Part shown: positions 63,837-64,000 of the stretch, in pieces | Layout of the letters: every line of letters begins with the position of its first letter | How positions within the stretch are numbered: the first letter of the stretch is position 1 | Assembly (NCBI RefSeq): GCF_015706575.1 | Contig: NW_024037056.1 | Span: 4,302,109 to 4,366,108, forward strand | Length of the DNA: 64,000 nt | Reading direction: 5' to 3' | Source: Patiria miniata | Lineage: Eukaryota > Echinodermata > Asteroidea > Valvatida > Asterinidae | Made by a program: the position numbers and the translations under genes | Notes under the pieces: generated by a model | Database searches by the model: none | What the model was told of the DNA's origin: nothing | What the model saw: the letters and a program-made list of their open reading frames with translations, nothing else

Positions 63837-64000
63837 GTAAAAAAAAAGTCAATTTTGATATTTTTTTTTCAAAGACTTGTTCACCATATTGTTCTAATAC
63901 CGAAGGAGTGGAAGTTTTACTCCTTGCAGTGTTTTTTTCACCGTTGGCCATAGTCAAAACCACTTCCACTCTTAAATAAAAATATAGTAAACCATTTTAC

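Noticed and set aside
1-64000. CRISPR array or bacterial operon
   Set aside because: Repeats are contiguous minisatellites without unique spacers, and the genes have many introns with GT-AG sites.
1-64000. Retrovirus-like, LTR or Polinton-like element
   Set aside because: No reverse transcriptase, integrase, capsid or envelope motif and no pair of long terminal direct repeats was seen. The long repeats are inverted and non-coding.

Overview
The window is nuclear DNA of an invertebrate animal. Its genes have many short exons with GT-AG introns, and the introns are packed with short inverted-repeat transposons, tRNA-derived SINE pieces, minisatellites and long C or G runs. The two protein families and the style of the repeats (a GGGCCCAATTTCAT foldback family, CAG-GGCGTAG hAT elements, many TACATGTA and TACCGGTA words) suggest a marine deuterostome. 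An echinoderm, perhaps a sea star, is my best guess. The species cannot be fixed from the sequence alone.

About 3.7-49.3 kb, minus strand: one complete RasGAP gene of the GAP1 family (RASA2/RASA3-like). I could place 24 coding exons whose phases all agree. They total 2,472 nt and encode 823 residues plus a stop, close to the vertebrate length of about 830-850. The protein has two C2 domains, a RasGAP domain with an arginine finger in FRGN and the [12 protein letters not shown] signature, a PH domain and a Btk-type zinc motif. Intron 1 is about 16 kb and intron 2 about 7 kb, and both are rich in repeats.

About 53.5-60.8 kb, minus strand: two tandem, complete ependymin-related genes. Each has five exons with the same phases, a signal peptide, a PCC motif just after it, six shared cysteines and a DPSFWF-PP-C end. 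The upstream copy encodes 259 residues with a basic tail; the downstream copy encodes 240 residues without it. A small hAT-like element sits exactly on the first splice donor of the 240-residue copy and has duplicated it.

About 62.8-64.0 kb, plus strand: the start of a small secreted protein gene (TATA box, non-coding first exon, signal peptide, dibasic sites), which runs off the right edge. It may be a peptide precursor, but I do not recognise it.

The rest is introns, untranslated and intergenic DNA. I found several non-autonomous DNA transposons with clear target-site duplications (hAT 8 bp, Tourist/PIF-like TWA, piggyBac-like TTAA, pogo-like TA). I saw no virus-derived element, no CRISPR array and no confirmed tRNA gene. 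The three protein families have no obvious shared pathway.
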